DNA from: Prorocentrum cordatum
Taxonomy: Eukaryota; Sar; Dinophyceae; Prorocentrales; Prorocentraceae
NCBI GenBank assembly: GCA_963575745.1
Contig: CAUYUJ010015304.1
Span: 278,050-342,049, forward strand
Direction: 5' to 3'
DNA length: 64,000 bases
How positions within the stretch are numbered: the first letter of the stretch is position 1; each line of letters begins with the position of its first letter. The notes beneath the pieces were generated by a model. It ran no database searches. It had not been told where the DNA came from and saw nothing but the letters and a program-made list of their open reading frames with translations. Shown piece by piece: positions 55,101 to 64,000 of the stretch. The position numbers and the translations under genes were made by a program.

Positions 55101-56179
55101 ATACGATAAAGCTCACATGCACGATCATGACGCTTACGAACTCGACGCCACCGCTTAGCTGTCCCCTTATACTCCTCCTGGACTCTCTCGTACTCCTCCT
55201 GCCCCACGTTAGCCCCGCCATCTCGTGCCACCCTCCACCTCTTCCTGACCTTAAAGAACTCCTCCTTAATCAGTAAATCCTCCTCCGAATATCTGGGATA
55301 ATCTGAAACAGGCTGACCATGAGAACGGGAGATATCCAAAGTCTCACTGGCACCTTCAAGTATACTCTGTGTCATGACCTCAAAACCTACGTCCGTGTGG
55401 ATCTGATTCACGAGCTCGGGCTGGCAGATCGCTCTCTCCAAGCCGGCTGTCTGCTGGAGCTCGAACCCTGGCTGAAGCTTCCAGGTCTTGAGCTGAGGCC
55501 GACGTCGATACCTCAACTGAGCATGCTGGGCGGGCATCTCGGCACACAAGAGCTTGTGATCGCTAAACGTCCTTTCCGTCGCCTCCGACCGTGGGACCTG
55601 GGACGGCACAACCCAAGAACAAGTCACCTCTGGAGTCATCCAAGAAGCTGGGACCGCAAGATAATCATAGACGTGCTCGTATGTGCTCGAATTGTGTCTC
55701 CAAGTAGGCTGACGATTCCCAAAAGTGTTGGCTAGCTGCAACTTGAGGGCCCCCATGGTCTTCAGAAAGGCCCCCGAGTACATCTCCCTCATCCTGTTGG
55801 CTCTACTTTCGTCACCTCCACTAGACCTCCCCCTCTTACGTATAGGCCCATTCACCGCCTCCCCCGTAACCTCCACCCCATTGATCCTGTGGTGCGGGAA
55901 AACCTCCACGTTGGCGTCAGCCGAAATAACAACCTCCTCAATGTGAAATCGCTTTTTGGCCGCAGAGACATGTGCAACAAGATCCGATAACACGTCCGTA
56001 TAGAGCTTGAAACTAGCGAGAAACCCTTCAGGAGAACGGCGTGCTTCACCCTGTGCACCCCGCTCAGACTCCTTATGAGGGAGATAGACCGAAACGAAGA
56101 TGAGCTTGCGAAAGATCGCAATGACCCAGCGACGACCACACACCACATCGATAGCAGATGTCTCCATACACCTCGGCAC
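52121..56179 (-). CDS. LINE-C pol: endonuclease C-half, RT, permuted RNase H
   Basis: 1352 uninterrupted codons; the frame opens at a GTG, and the first ATG is four codons in. Residues 1-230: most of the APE endonuclease, with LIFVSVYLPHKES, VVISADANVEVF, YDYLAVPASW and TERTFSDHKLLCAEM. Residues about 440-760: RT with GRATGADGVSSSV, ASADIEKAFDTF (motif A Asp present), RTGSLEAPLLF, and WADNILLAAASRREL in place of F/YxDD, so the second Asp is Asn. Residues about 1165-1352: RNase H motifs ordered LRGDSQCVVRWL, WVYREGNDEADHE, GAFDGGRCERG, ITQAELAAAHSLL, a circular permutation. The first strands of the endonuclease lie in another frame upstream (finding). This is the best-preserved pol in the window. 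Confidence 0.85.
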   Translation of the reverse strand: MPRCMETSAIDVVCGRRWVIAIFRKLIFVSVYLPHKESERGAQGEARRSPEGFLASFKLYTDVLSDLVAHVSAAKKRFHIEEVVISADANVEVFPHHRINGVEVTGEAVNGPIRKRGRSSGGDESRANRMREMYSGAFLKTMGALKLQLANTFGNRQPTWRHNSSTYEHVYDYLAVPASWMTPEVTCSWVVPSQVPRSEATERTFSDHKLLCAEMPAQHAQLRYRRRPQLKTWKLQPGFELQQTAGLERAICQPELVNQIHTDVGFEVMTQSILEGASETLDISRSHGQPVSDYPRYSEEDLLIKEEFFKVRKRWRVARDGGANVGQEEYERVQEEYKGTAKRWRRVRKRHDRACELYRIRDGVRRRPVITHMYVDGVLTRDQEKWIEGLRRHGLLRYSSDPHRQDTNVCLDELKNQCKALRDSGEPHRSPINMGLLLEARSRLREGRATGADGVSSSVLKALPWEALRHILTLFRLLYDQKHVSPKSWREILVCLMPKIPKARDFEETPALSLLSHFGKWYSSCLCILLEHRVRQAAPPGCNLYGFIAGHKCYEVTAPLKRLAQHGVVWGKEESLYLASADIEKAFDTFTVRCAAEALLFHHVHPALVYAVFESYACNAAEISFQQCSTTISWDTCIRTGSLEAPLLFVAQTLRVLAPVTAGWRQSGYGVRLTDEASNLLVNHWLWADNILLAAASRRELTHMLEDLTGVLHRFGFNWKASSMEFLACGVQGPLQDIRLPVPGLLPAEVGRKRSRGASQSAAGPSEEMIVRQVERMEVLGTLLDVRFQDHEDIKHRLEKARRVFMSEISFYSSPVVPLRCKFQRYDSRVRSCFLYGLEGTTLDSGSLQQIHAAEGNFLSTMRRLKKKITESWGEYWGRRIKGGRRLLKWARKPSMVQLALHRQWLFAKHVVSTIHEEHSRVDEDALSQGILYHEPRDPDIFGGSQRSLELSFPSPTPNARQLNSSCRRKAQSASSLENRSVRRRISENTAHEHHDSQHVHEPVRKRVRHTYAREEEGGLPTASRQSALTMMHASGEWTEQRDVHVRALPGGRRFTRACRHRVLTGLRPWYEVFEHTQGVHWDRTMVWNETGWRSFLVGTLAALDLDDLFDFCLLRDPFTGEFKQEEEGEEKSEEQQRRENERVAKRLAAINDDETTWRGEGGGYGLELRGDSQCVVRWLNGRYRCHNEVYRRTIKGMQNRLHRMSEDHHLVTAEVGRDMWKWVYREGNDEADHETHLAREGKVTSDVRWNHNTLYHIRSGHYIVRALTGAFDGGRCERGTSCGWVLDAYLVPSLPPHQLPPGLVQGGWHPGVGRRGFMIPSHCTITQAELAAAHSLLNGIAEMCIHVQLGR

Positions 56180-57242
56180 AAGATGGCAGCCCGTCCCCCC
56201 ACGTTCTCCCCCTCATCTGCCGAGCGATGTATATCCCAACCCGCATCTGCAAGATCCAAGTCGTGTAAGAACTGGCTCTCTTGGACCCCGACGATGGAAA
56301 TCTTTAATTCGGCAATGTGATTCATGCACTCGGAGGTGTATCTTCCCAACCTCCGAACGTTCCAACCTCCAACAGAAGCTGGGCACCGCCACGAGCTGCT
56401 TTTCACCTGCCTCTCCCAAGTCTTGCAGTCCAGACCTGAATCGATGTGCTGGACCCGCTCGGCCACGAACTTCCATCCCACGGTATCCGTCCACGTACCT
56501 ACACACACTTTATCACTCTGACTATCCTTCTGCAGGTATGCCCAAGCCTTCGCAGGCCCTTCAGGCTCAAAAGTGATGAGAGCGGTGGCAACAGTCTTGA
56601 GCTTATGAAAGATCGCAGTCGCCTTGCGAGTCTCCCCAACTCGACGTCGGTCCTGTGGTGCCGGTTGGACAAACCAACCGAGGTGTCGATCTTTGTATGG
56701 TCCAAAACTGTTCTGGCAACCGACCAGATCAGGGCAAGAACTGGACCAGGCTGAGGCCCACTCGTTGCGCACTTCCCAGACCGTCTCTTTCGAAGTCCCT
56801 GGCATGAAGTATATGCGAAACTTGGTCACACCAAATCGATTGGAAGCGATATCCCCGTCCGTCCTACCCCTGTCGAAGATCTTAGTAACGTCACTATCCC
56901 GTGCTTGCGATAGTGTGTACAACTTACCTATCATGTTCCTAACCGTGGCGACCTGGATCTTGGCCTTATCTCGAGTTTCTACCTTTCGGGGGTCCTCTTG
57001 CGCGAAGCCGCTCACCTGGATCCAAGGCGGGACATGTGGTACAAAGGGCCTCTGGAAGTCAGCCGTACGAGAGTCACGAGTAGACGCACCTCCCAGAGAT
57101 GATGAATCTGCCCAGGGATCCCTAGAGTTCATCTGAGCCTGAAGTGCTTTGATCTCTTTCGCCTGGGCCTCCTGAGCTGAACGAATCTCCTGCACCGACG
57201 AAGCAATAGGGGCAACCTGCTCTGATACCCTCGTTTGAATCT
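55852..57242 (-). CDS. LINE-C gag-like C-part fused to endonuclease N-terminus
   Basis: Continuous frame downstream of the UAG at 57244-57246. It starts with a coiled-coil end (IRSAQEAQAKEIKALQAQM), then a globular RNA-binding-like region (VTKFRIYFMPGTSKETVWEV, FHKLKTVATALITFEPEG), then the first strands of the endonuclease: VGGWNVRRLGRY, AELKISIVGVQESQF (with the catalytic Glu of 'xQE') and GRAAILC near 56195. After that the frame is no longer protein-like although it stays open to 55852; homology continues in the pol frame. In copy 2 the equivalent region is split again by a stop and a 1-base deletion. Confidence 0.7.
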
Positions 57243-57243
57243 G

Positions 57244-57924
57244 CTATTTGATGTCAACAGAGTTCTGCATGAGCATCCTCTGCATATCTTCACGCATGGC
57301 ATCGAACTGTGCACGGAGCATAGTGGCCAGATCTCCTGCTTCACCTCCTCCTCCTCCACTACTACCACTTCCATTCCCACTACCTGCCCCTCCTCCACCA
57401 CCCTCGGCATCACCAAGAAGATGTCTATCTTCCAAGAGCTTCCTCTGTCGCTTCTCTCCGTTGCCCTCGATTCCCATATCATCATCAGAAGTCGGAACCA
57501 TCTTTCTCTTAAGATCACACTGCCAACAACTGGAAGTAGAATACCGATAAGCTCGACAAGTAGGGCACCTACTAGCCTCCAGATCACGATAGTGTTCGTC
57601 CTCGAGTTCTTCAAGAAACTTATCCCAAACCCGTGAAGGTGAATGTCGGTGCGTGATGAGATCTGCTGCAACAAAAACGGTCAAAGTGTCCTTCTCAACT
57701 GCCAGAGCAAAACTGGTAAGTGCTGGGCCCCCAAGAGTATCGCAAGCAAACAGCAAAGATACAAGTGCAACCAGTAGCGGCCTTGCGCCTCCAGCGGCAC
57801 GTGTGGGCTCACCCACTAACACAAGCAGAGAACAAATGCAGCGACCTATGCGCAGCACGTCCAGGAGGTTGCAGCCGACGAAGTACACGAACTTATGGGC
57901 CAGCGCGCACCCACGCGCGCCCAC
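57244..57924 (-). pseudogene. LINE-C gag-like N-part ending at a premature UAG
   Basis: No ATG at the open end, so the real start is uncertain. Contains CPTC-x10-CWQC, a four-cysteine zinc-binding pattern, then KRKMVPTSDDDMG, a glycine-rich linker and a coiled coil (MLRAQFDAMREDMQRMLMQ). In copy 2 the same frame continues through EQIQTRVSEQVAPIASSV; here GAG has become TAG at 57244-57246 by a single substitution. The region probably binds element RNA and oligomerises. Confidence 0.65.
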
Positions 57925-58252
57925 GGCCGCCCAGGGGGCAGCCTGAGGAGACAGGCTTGAGGAGGCCCCCGACGGGCCAGGCCACCGCTGAGATCCCCGA
58001 GGAGGGACAGCGGCAACCTGGTCTGCGGTCTGCGGGGCCCGATTCGAGCCCCCTTAGGGGGCAGGGCCAGCGGTAGGATTACCTACAGGCAACCTAAGCA
58101 CTAACAGCGGAGCTGTGCGATATACAGGTCAGCGTAGCTGTGCATATATGATACAACAGCGTAGCTGCACAGGAATATACACACATCAAGAAACAGTGGG
58201 CTCAGCATGTATCTTACAACAGCGGAGCTGTGCAGATATTATACACAAACAA

Positions 58253-61200
58253 TCACCTGCCAAGTTGTACGTGTATACACATCTCGGCAATGCCATTGAG
58301 AAGAGAATGTGCAGCTGCCAACTCAGCCTGTGTGATCGTGCAGTGGCTAGGGATCATGAAACCTCTGCGGCCAACTCCAGGGTGCCATCCACCCTGCACA
58401 AGTCCAGGGGGAAGCTGGTGAGGAGGAAGAGAGGGAACAAGATAAACATCAATAACCCAGCCACACGAGGTGCCACGCTCACACCGCCCACCGTCAAAAG
58501 CTCCTCTAAGTGCACGAACAATATAATGACCCGATCTAATATGATAAAGAGTGTTATGATTCCAACGAACATCAGAAGTTACTTTACCCTCACGTGCAAG
58601 ATGTGTCTCATAGTCCGCCTCATCGTTGCCCTCCCTATACACCCATTTCCACATATCCCTTCCCACTTCAGCCGTGACAAGATGATGGTCCTCACTCATT
58701 ATGTGGAGGCGGTTCTGCGGTTCCCTTGATCGTGCGGCGGTATACTTCATTATGACAGCGATATCTTCCATTAAGCCAGCGCACAACACACTGGCTATCC
58801 CCACGGAGCTCCAAGCCATATCCACCCCCTTCCCCACGCCAAGTGGTTTCATCATCATTTATCGCGGCCAGTCGTTTCGCCACCCGTTCATTTTCCCGTC
58901 GTTGCTGCTCCTCAGACTTCTCCTCCCCCTCCTCCTCCTGCTTGAACTCACCCGTGAAGGGATCCCGAAGAAGGCAGAACTCGAGAAGATCATCCAAGTC
59001 CAGGGCGGCCAGGGTACCCACCAGGAAAGAACGCCAGCCAGTTTCATTCCAGACCATCGTGCGATCCCAATGAACCCCGTGCGTGTGCTCGAAGACCTCG
59101 AACCAAGGCCTGAGTCCCGTCAAGACTCGATGACGACAGGCTCTAGTAAACCTTCGGCCCCCAGGGAGAGCTCTAACATGTACGTCACGCTGCTCAGTCC
59201 ACTCCCCCGACGCGTGCATCATCGTCAAGGCGCTCTGCATACTGGCAGTGGGCAATCCTCCTTCCTCCTCCCGTGCATAGGTATGGCGTACCCGCTTACG
59301 AACAGGCTCATGTACATGTTGTGAATCATGATGCTCATATGCCGTGTTCTCCGATATACGTCTGCGAACTGATCTACTTTCCAAGGAAGATGCGCTCTGT
59401 GCCTTTCTCCTACACGAACTGTTGAGCTGTCTGGCATTCGGGGTAGGCGAGGGAACCGATAACTCCAAGAAACGCTGCGAACCACCAAAAATATCAGGAT
59501 CTCGTGGCTCATGATAAAGAATGCCCTGACTGAGTGCGTCCTCATCCACCCGACTATGTTCCTCATGGATTGTGCTCACAACATGTTTGGCGAAGAGCCA
59601 CTGGCGATGAAGGGCGAGCTGGACCATCGAAGGCTTACGGGCCCACTTCAATAAGCGACGGCCACCCTTAATCCTCCTGCCCCAGTACTCTCCCCAGGAC
59701 TCCGTGATCTTCTTTTTGAGACGTCTCATGGTGGACAAGAAGTTGCCTTCAGCTGCATGTATCTGTTGGAGACTACTCGAATCCAGAGTCGTACCCTCCA
59801 AGCCGTACAGAAAGCAACTTCTGACCCTGCTATCATAACGCTGAAACTTACAACGAAGCGGAACCACGGGCGACGAGTAAAGAAATCTCACTCATGAAGA
59901 CCCTCCGTGCCTTCTCCAGTCGGTGCTTAATTTCGTCATGATCCTGAAATCGTACATCCAATAGCGTGCCGAGAACCTCCATCCTCTCCACCTGCCTCAC
60001 TATCATCTCCTCCGAAGGGCCTGCGGCGCTCTGGGAAGCCCCACGAGAACGCTTCCTACCCATCTCAGCAGGCAGGAGCCCCGGTACAGGCAGGCGGATA
60101 TCCTGCAATGGACCTTGGACGCCACAAGCCAAGAACTCCATCGAAGATGCTTTCCAGTTGAAACCGAAGCGGTGGAGGACCCCAGTCAAGTCCTCGAGCA
60201 TATGAGTCAGTTCTCGCCTGGAAGCTGCTGCCAGCAAAATATTGTCTGCCCACAACCAGTGGTTGACCAAGAGATTGGATGCCTCATCAGTGAGCCTGAC
60301 GCCGTATCCAGACTGCCTCCAACCTGCCGTCACTGGTGCAAGCATACGAAGTGTCTGGGCAACAAACAGCAAAGGCGCCTCCAAGGAGCCTGTACGTATG
60401 CAAGTATCCCACGAGATGGTCGTAGAACACTGTTGGAAGCTGATCTCTGCCGTATTACAAGCATAACTCTCAAAGACAGCATACACAAGGGCAGGATGGA
60501 CATGATGGAATAAAAGCGCCTCTGCTGCACATCTCACCGTGAAATTATCAAACGCCTTTTCAATGTCAGCACTTGCAAGATAAAGACCCTCCTCCTTCCC
60601 CCACACAACGCCGTGTTGAGCAAGACGTTTGAGGGGGGCCGTGACCTCATAACATTTGTGCCCCGCAATAAAGCCATATAAGTTGCAACCTGGCGGTGCA
60701 GCCTGCCGAACGCGGTGCTCTAGAAGTACACATAGACAACTGCTATACCACTTACCAAAATGAGAAAGAAGTGAGAGGGCCCGCGTTTCTTCAAAATCAC
60801 GAGCCTTGGGATTCTTAGGCATCAAGCATACCAAGATCTCTCTCCAGGACTTCGGTGAAACATGTTTCTGATCGTACAGCAAACGGAATAAGGTAAGTAT
60901 GTGTCGGAGGGCTTCCCATGGCAATGCTTTGAGCACCGATGACGTCACCCCGTCTGCACCTGTTGCCCGTCCTTCCCTGAGTCTAGACCGTGCCTCCAGC
61001 AAGAGACCCATGTTGATCGGGTTGCGGTGGGGCTCTCCAGAGTCTCGCAGGGCCTTACACTGGTTCTTAAGCTCATCCAAGCACGCGTTGGTGTCCTGTC
61101 GGTGGGGATCGCTGGAGTACCTCAGGAGCCCATGCCGCCGAAGGCCCTCAATCCACTTCTCCTGGTCACGCGTGAGGACCCCGTCAACATACATGTGCGT

Positions 61201-62310
61201 AATAACAGGCCTACGACGGACACCATCACGAATACGGTAAAGCTCACATGCACGATCATGACGCTTACGTACTCGACGCCACCTCCTTGCTGTCCCCTTG
61301 TACTCCTCCTGGACTCTCTCGTACTCCTCCTGTCCCACGTTAGCCCCGCCATATCGTGCCACCCTCCACCTCTTCCTGACCTTAAAGAACTCCTCCTTTA
61401 TCAGTAAATCCTCCTCCGAATATCTGGGATAGTCTGAAACAGGCTGACCACGGGAACGGGAGATATCCAAGGTCTCACTGGCACCCTCAAGTATACTCTG
61501 TGTCATGACCTCAAAACCTACATCCGTGTGGATCTGATTCACGAGCTCGGGCTGGCAAATCGCTCTCTCCAAGCCGGCTGTCTGCTGGAGCTCGAACCCT
61601 GGCTGAAGCTTCCAGGTCTTGAGCTGAGGCCGACGTCGATACCTCAACTGAGCATGCTGGGCGGGCATCTCGGCACACAAGAGCTTGTGATCGCTAAACG
61701 TCCTTTCCGTCGCCTCCGACCGTGGGACCTGGGACGGCACAACCCAAGAACAAGTCACCTCTGGAGTCATCCAAGAAGCTGGGACCGCAAGATAATCATA
61801 GACGTGCTCGTATGTGCTTGAATTGTGTCTCCAAGTAGGCTGACGATTCCCAAAAGTGTTGGCTAGCTGCAACTTGAGGGCCCCCATGGTCTTCAGAAAG
61901 GCCCCCGAGTACATCTCCCGCATCCTGTTGGCTCTACTTTCGTCACCTCCACTAGACCTCCCCCTCTTACGTATAGGCCCATTCACCGCCTCCCCCGTAA
62001 CCTCCACCCCATTGATCCTGTGGTGCGGGAAAACCTCCACGTTGGCGTCAGCCGAGATAACAACCTCCTCAATGTGAAATCGCTTTTTGGCCGCAGAGAC
62101 ATGTGCAACAAGATCCGATAACACGTCCGTATAGAGCTTGAAACTAGCGAGAAACCCTTCAGGAGAACGGCGTGCTTCACCCTGTGCACCCCGCTCAGAC
62201 TCCTTATGAGGGAGATAGACCGAAACGAAGATGAGCTTGCGAAAGATCGCAATGACCCAGCGACGACCACACACCACATCGATAACAGATGTCTCCATAC
62301 ACCTCGGCAC
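58253..62310 (-). pseudogene. LINE-C copy 2 pol, broken by two frameshifts
   Basis: Collinear with the copy 1 pol. Frame breaks: a 2-base deletion near 59880 (GAGTAAAGAAATC against GAGTAAAAAGAAATC in copy 1) and a 1-base net insertion near 58715 (CTGCGGTTCCC against CTGCATACCC). The pieces are 59848-62310 (endonuclease and RT, with DIEKAFDNF and WADNILL), 58692-59891 (post-RT to GDSQCVV) and 58253-58858 (REGNDEAD, GAFDGG, AELAAA). The substitutions that separate the copies are scattered. Not able to make a full protein as it stands. Confidence 0.8.
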
Positions 62311-62636
62311 AAGATGGCAGCCCGTCTCCCCACGTTCTCCCCCTCATCTGCCGAGCGATGTATATCCCAACCCGCATCTGCAAGATCCAAGTCGTGTAAG
62401 AACTGGCTCTCTTGGACCCCGACGACGGAAATCTTTAATTCGGCAATGTGATTCATGCACTCGGAGGTGCATCTTCCCAACCTCCGAACGTTCCAACCTC
62501 CAACAGAAGCTGGCACCGTCACGAGCTGCTGTTCACCTGCCTCTCCCAAGTCTTGCAGTCCAGACCTGAATCGATGTGCTGGACCCGCTCGGCCACGAAC
62601 TTCCATCCCACGGTATCCGCCCACGTACCTACACAC
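61983..62636 (-). pseudogene. LINE-C copy 2 endonuclease N-half
   Basis: Carries VGGWNVRRLGRC, VVGVQESQFLHDL and GRRAAILC, and shares with copy 1 the switch to another frame shortly after AAILC. Separated from the gag-like frame by a TGA and a missing G near 62510-62525 (GCTGGCACC against GCTGGGCACC). Confidence 0.7.
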
Positions 62637-63988
62637 ACTTTATCACTCTGACTATCCTTCTGCAGGTATGCCCAAGCCTTCGCAGGCCCTTCAGGCTCAA
62701 AAGTGATGAGAGCGGTGGCAACAGTCTTGAGCTTATGAAAGATCGCAGTCGCCTTGCGAGTCTCCCCAACTCGACGTCGGTCCTGTGGTGCAGGTTGGAC
62801 AAACCAACCGAGGTGTCGATCTTTGCATGGTCCAAAACTGTTCTGGCAACCGACCAGATCAGGGCAAGAACTGGACCAGGCTGAGGCCCACTCGTTGCGT
62901 ACTTCCCAGACCGTCTCTTTCGAAGTCCCCGGCATGAAGTATATGCGAAACTTGGTCACACCAAATCGATTGGAAGCGATATCCCCGTCCGTCCTACCCC
63001 TGTCGAAGATCTTAGTAACGTCACTCTCCCGTGCTTGCGATAGTGTGTACAACTTACCTATCATGTTCCTAACCGTGGCGACCTGGATCTTGGCCTTATC
63101 TCGAGTTTCAACCTTTCGGGGGTCCTCTTGCGCGAAGCCGCTCACCTGGATCCAAGTCGGAACATGTGGTACAAAGGGCCTCTGGAAGTCAGCAGTACGA
63201 GAATCACGAGTAGACGCACCTCCCAGAGATGATGAATCTGCCCAGGGATCCCTAGAGTTCATCTGAGACTGAAGTGCTTTGATCTCTTTCGCCTGGGCCT
63301 CCTGAGCTGAACGAATCTCCTGCACCGACGAAGCAATAGGGGCAACCTGCTCTGATACCCTCGTTTGAATCTGCTCTTTGATGTCAACAGAGTTCTGCAT
63401 AAGCATCCTCTGCATATCTTCACGCATGGCATCGAACTGTGCACGGAGCATAGTGGCCAGATCTCCAGCATCACCTCCTCCTCCTCCACTACTACCACTT
63501 CCATTCCCACTACCTGCCCCTCCTCCACCACCCTCGGCATCACCAAGAAGATGTCTATCTTCCAAGAGCTTCCTCTGTCGCTTCTCTCCGTTGCCCCCGG
63601 TTCCCATATCATCATCAGAAGTCGGAACCATCTTTCTCTTAAGATCACACTGCCAACAACTGGAAGTAGAATACCGATAAGCTCGACAAGTAGGGCACCT
63701 ACTAGCCTCCAGATCACGATAGTGTTCGTCCTCGAGTTCTTCAAGAAACTTATCCCAACCCCGTGAAGGTGAATGTCGGTGCGTGATGAGATCTGCTGCA
63801 ACAAAAACGGTCAAAGTGTCCTTCTCAACTGCCAGAGCAAAACTGGTAAGTGCTGGGCCCCCAAGAGTATCGCAAGCAAACAGCAAAGATACAAGTGCAA
63901 CCAGTAGCGGCCTTGCGCCTCCAGCGGCACGTGTGGGCTCACCCACTAACACAAGCAGAGAACAAATGCAGCGACCTATGCGCTGCAC
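62519..63988 (-). CDS. LINE-C copy 2 gag-like ORF
   Basis: 489 codons, open at the right edge without an ATG (first listed codon is GTG), so start unresolved. Order: hydrophobic N-part (PLLVALVSLLFACDTLGG), acidic stretch, CPTC-x10-CWQC zinc-like motif at about residues 98-115, Gly-rich linker (about 155-172), coiled coil (about 175-250, uninterrupted here, unlike copy 1), then a mixed alpha-beta region with FGVTKFRIYFMPGTS and ALITFEPEGPAKAWAYL. Ends at a TGA where copy 1 has TGG, so separation from the endonuclease is a lesion of this copy. Probable RNA-binding, multimerising role. Confidence 0.7.
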   Translation of the reverse strand: MQRIGRCICSLLVLVGEPTRAAGGARPLLVALVSLLFACDTLGGPALTSFALAVEKDTLTVFVAADLITHRHSPSRGWDKFLEELEDEHYRDLEASRCPTCRAYRYSTSSCWQCDLKRKMVPTSDDDMGTGGNGEKRQRKLLEDRHLLGDAEGGGGGAGSGNGSGSSGGGGGDAGDLATMLRAQFDAMREDMQRMLMQNSVDIKEQIQTRVSEQVAPIASSVQEIRSAQEAQAKEIKALQSQMNSRDPWADSSSLGGASTRDSRTADFQRPFVPHVPTWIQVSGFAQEDPRKVETRDKAKIQVATVRNMIGKLYTLSQARESDVTKIFDRGRTDGDIASNRFGVTKFRIYFMPGTSKETVWEVRNEWASAWSSSCPDLVGCQNSFGPCKDRHLGWFVQPAPQDRRRVGETRKATAIFHKLKTVATALITFEPEGPAKAWAYLQKDSQSDKVCVGTWADTVGWKFVAERVQHIDSGLDCKTWERQVNSSS

Positions 63989-64000
63989 GTCCAGGAGGTT

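Larger units (their letters stand above)
51890..58013 (-). mobile_element. LINE-C copy 1, full length
   Basis: A 6.1-kb element between CAACCTGGTC at 51880-51889 and at 58014-58023. Transcribed from the right: gag-like region with a zinc-finger-like motif, endonuclease, RT, RNase H, then a 3' UTR with a perfect hairpin GCCCCCTTAGGGGGC (51914-51928). Its 5' end touches the 3' end of copy 2. No A-tail; the 3' terminus reads CCGCAGACCGCAGA on the minus strand. The main pol frame is intact; the gag-like frame has one nonsense codon. Confidence 0.85.
58014..64000 (-). mobile_element. LINE-C copy 2, 5' end beyond the window
   Basis: Its 3' end is joined through CAACCTGGTC (58014-58023) to the 5' end of copy 1. 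It follows copy 1 almost base for base to the window edge, which corresponds to about 57870 in copy 1, so roughly 140 bp of its 5' end are missing. It carries several small indels that copy 1 lacks. Confidence 0.85.

Noticed and set aside
1-64000. Dinoflagellate spliced-leader gene or 5' leader relic
   Set aside because: No match to the conserved TTTTGGCTCAAG end was noticed by reading; a search would be needed to exclude degenerate copies.

Overview
The window looks like nuclear DNA of a eukaryote with a large, repeat-choked, gene-poor genome, most probably a dinoflagellate. This is inferred from GC-rich composition, absence of any recognisable conserved housekeeping gene, long satellite arrays, and several lineages of endonuclease/reverse-transcriptase/RNase H non-LTR elements (LINEs) of the kind abundant in dinoflagellate genomes. 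I saw no full dinoflagellate spliced-leader sequence, so the assignment is an inference.

Layout. 1-1.3 kb: probable exons of one unrecognised minus-strand gene with a type II membrane anchor, separated by a GC-rich repeat. 1.9-4.3 kb: GGATCC-rich tandem repeats of about 545 bp. 4.4-10.5 kb: GC-rich sequence and a badly decayed minus-strand LINE whose endonuclease, RT and C-terminal pieces are still legible. 11-16 kb: purine microsatellites and three tandem copies of a 0.95-1.3 kb macrorepeat holding a CAG-type minisatellite and a 73-bp repeat that keeps all three forward frames open. 16-22.5 kb: low-complexity DNA and a second decayed LINE of another lineage.

22.5-51.9 kb: a mosaic of two satellites (about 175 bp and about 350 bp), in both orientations, punctuated by about 25 copies of a roughly 55-bp hairpin module (perfect 10-bp arms, about 14-nt loop). 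At least seven of these modules hold a LINE-type insertion, always at the same point in the loop and in the same relative orientation; four insertions keep clear 10-12 bp target-site duplications, and empty sites with matching flanks lie nearby.

51.9-64.0 kb: two nearly identical 6-kb LINEs head to tail, sharing one target-site duplication; the second runs off the right edge.

How the parts work together: the LINEs encode a gag-like RNA-binding region, an APE-type endonuclease (EEP fold), a reverse transcriptase and a C-terminal RNase H. In every lineage readable here the RNase H motifs occur in circularly permuted order. Endonuclease and RT presumably carry out target-primed reverse transcription into the satellite hairpins, making the satellite a genomic niche for the LINEs. 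A 1.3-kb element with LINE ends but no coding capacity, and a chimeric insert joining a LINE tail to a foreign reading frame, look like products of the same machinery. I name the families LINE-A to LINE-D for this window only.
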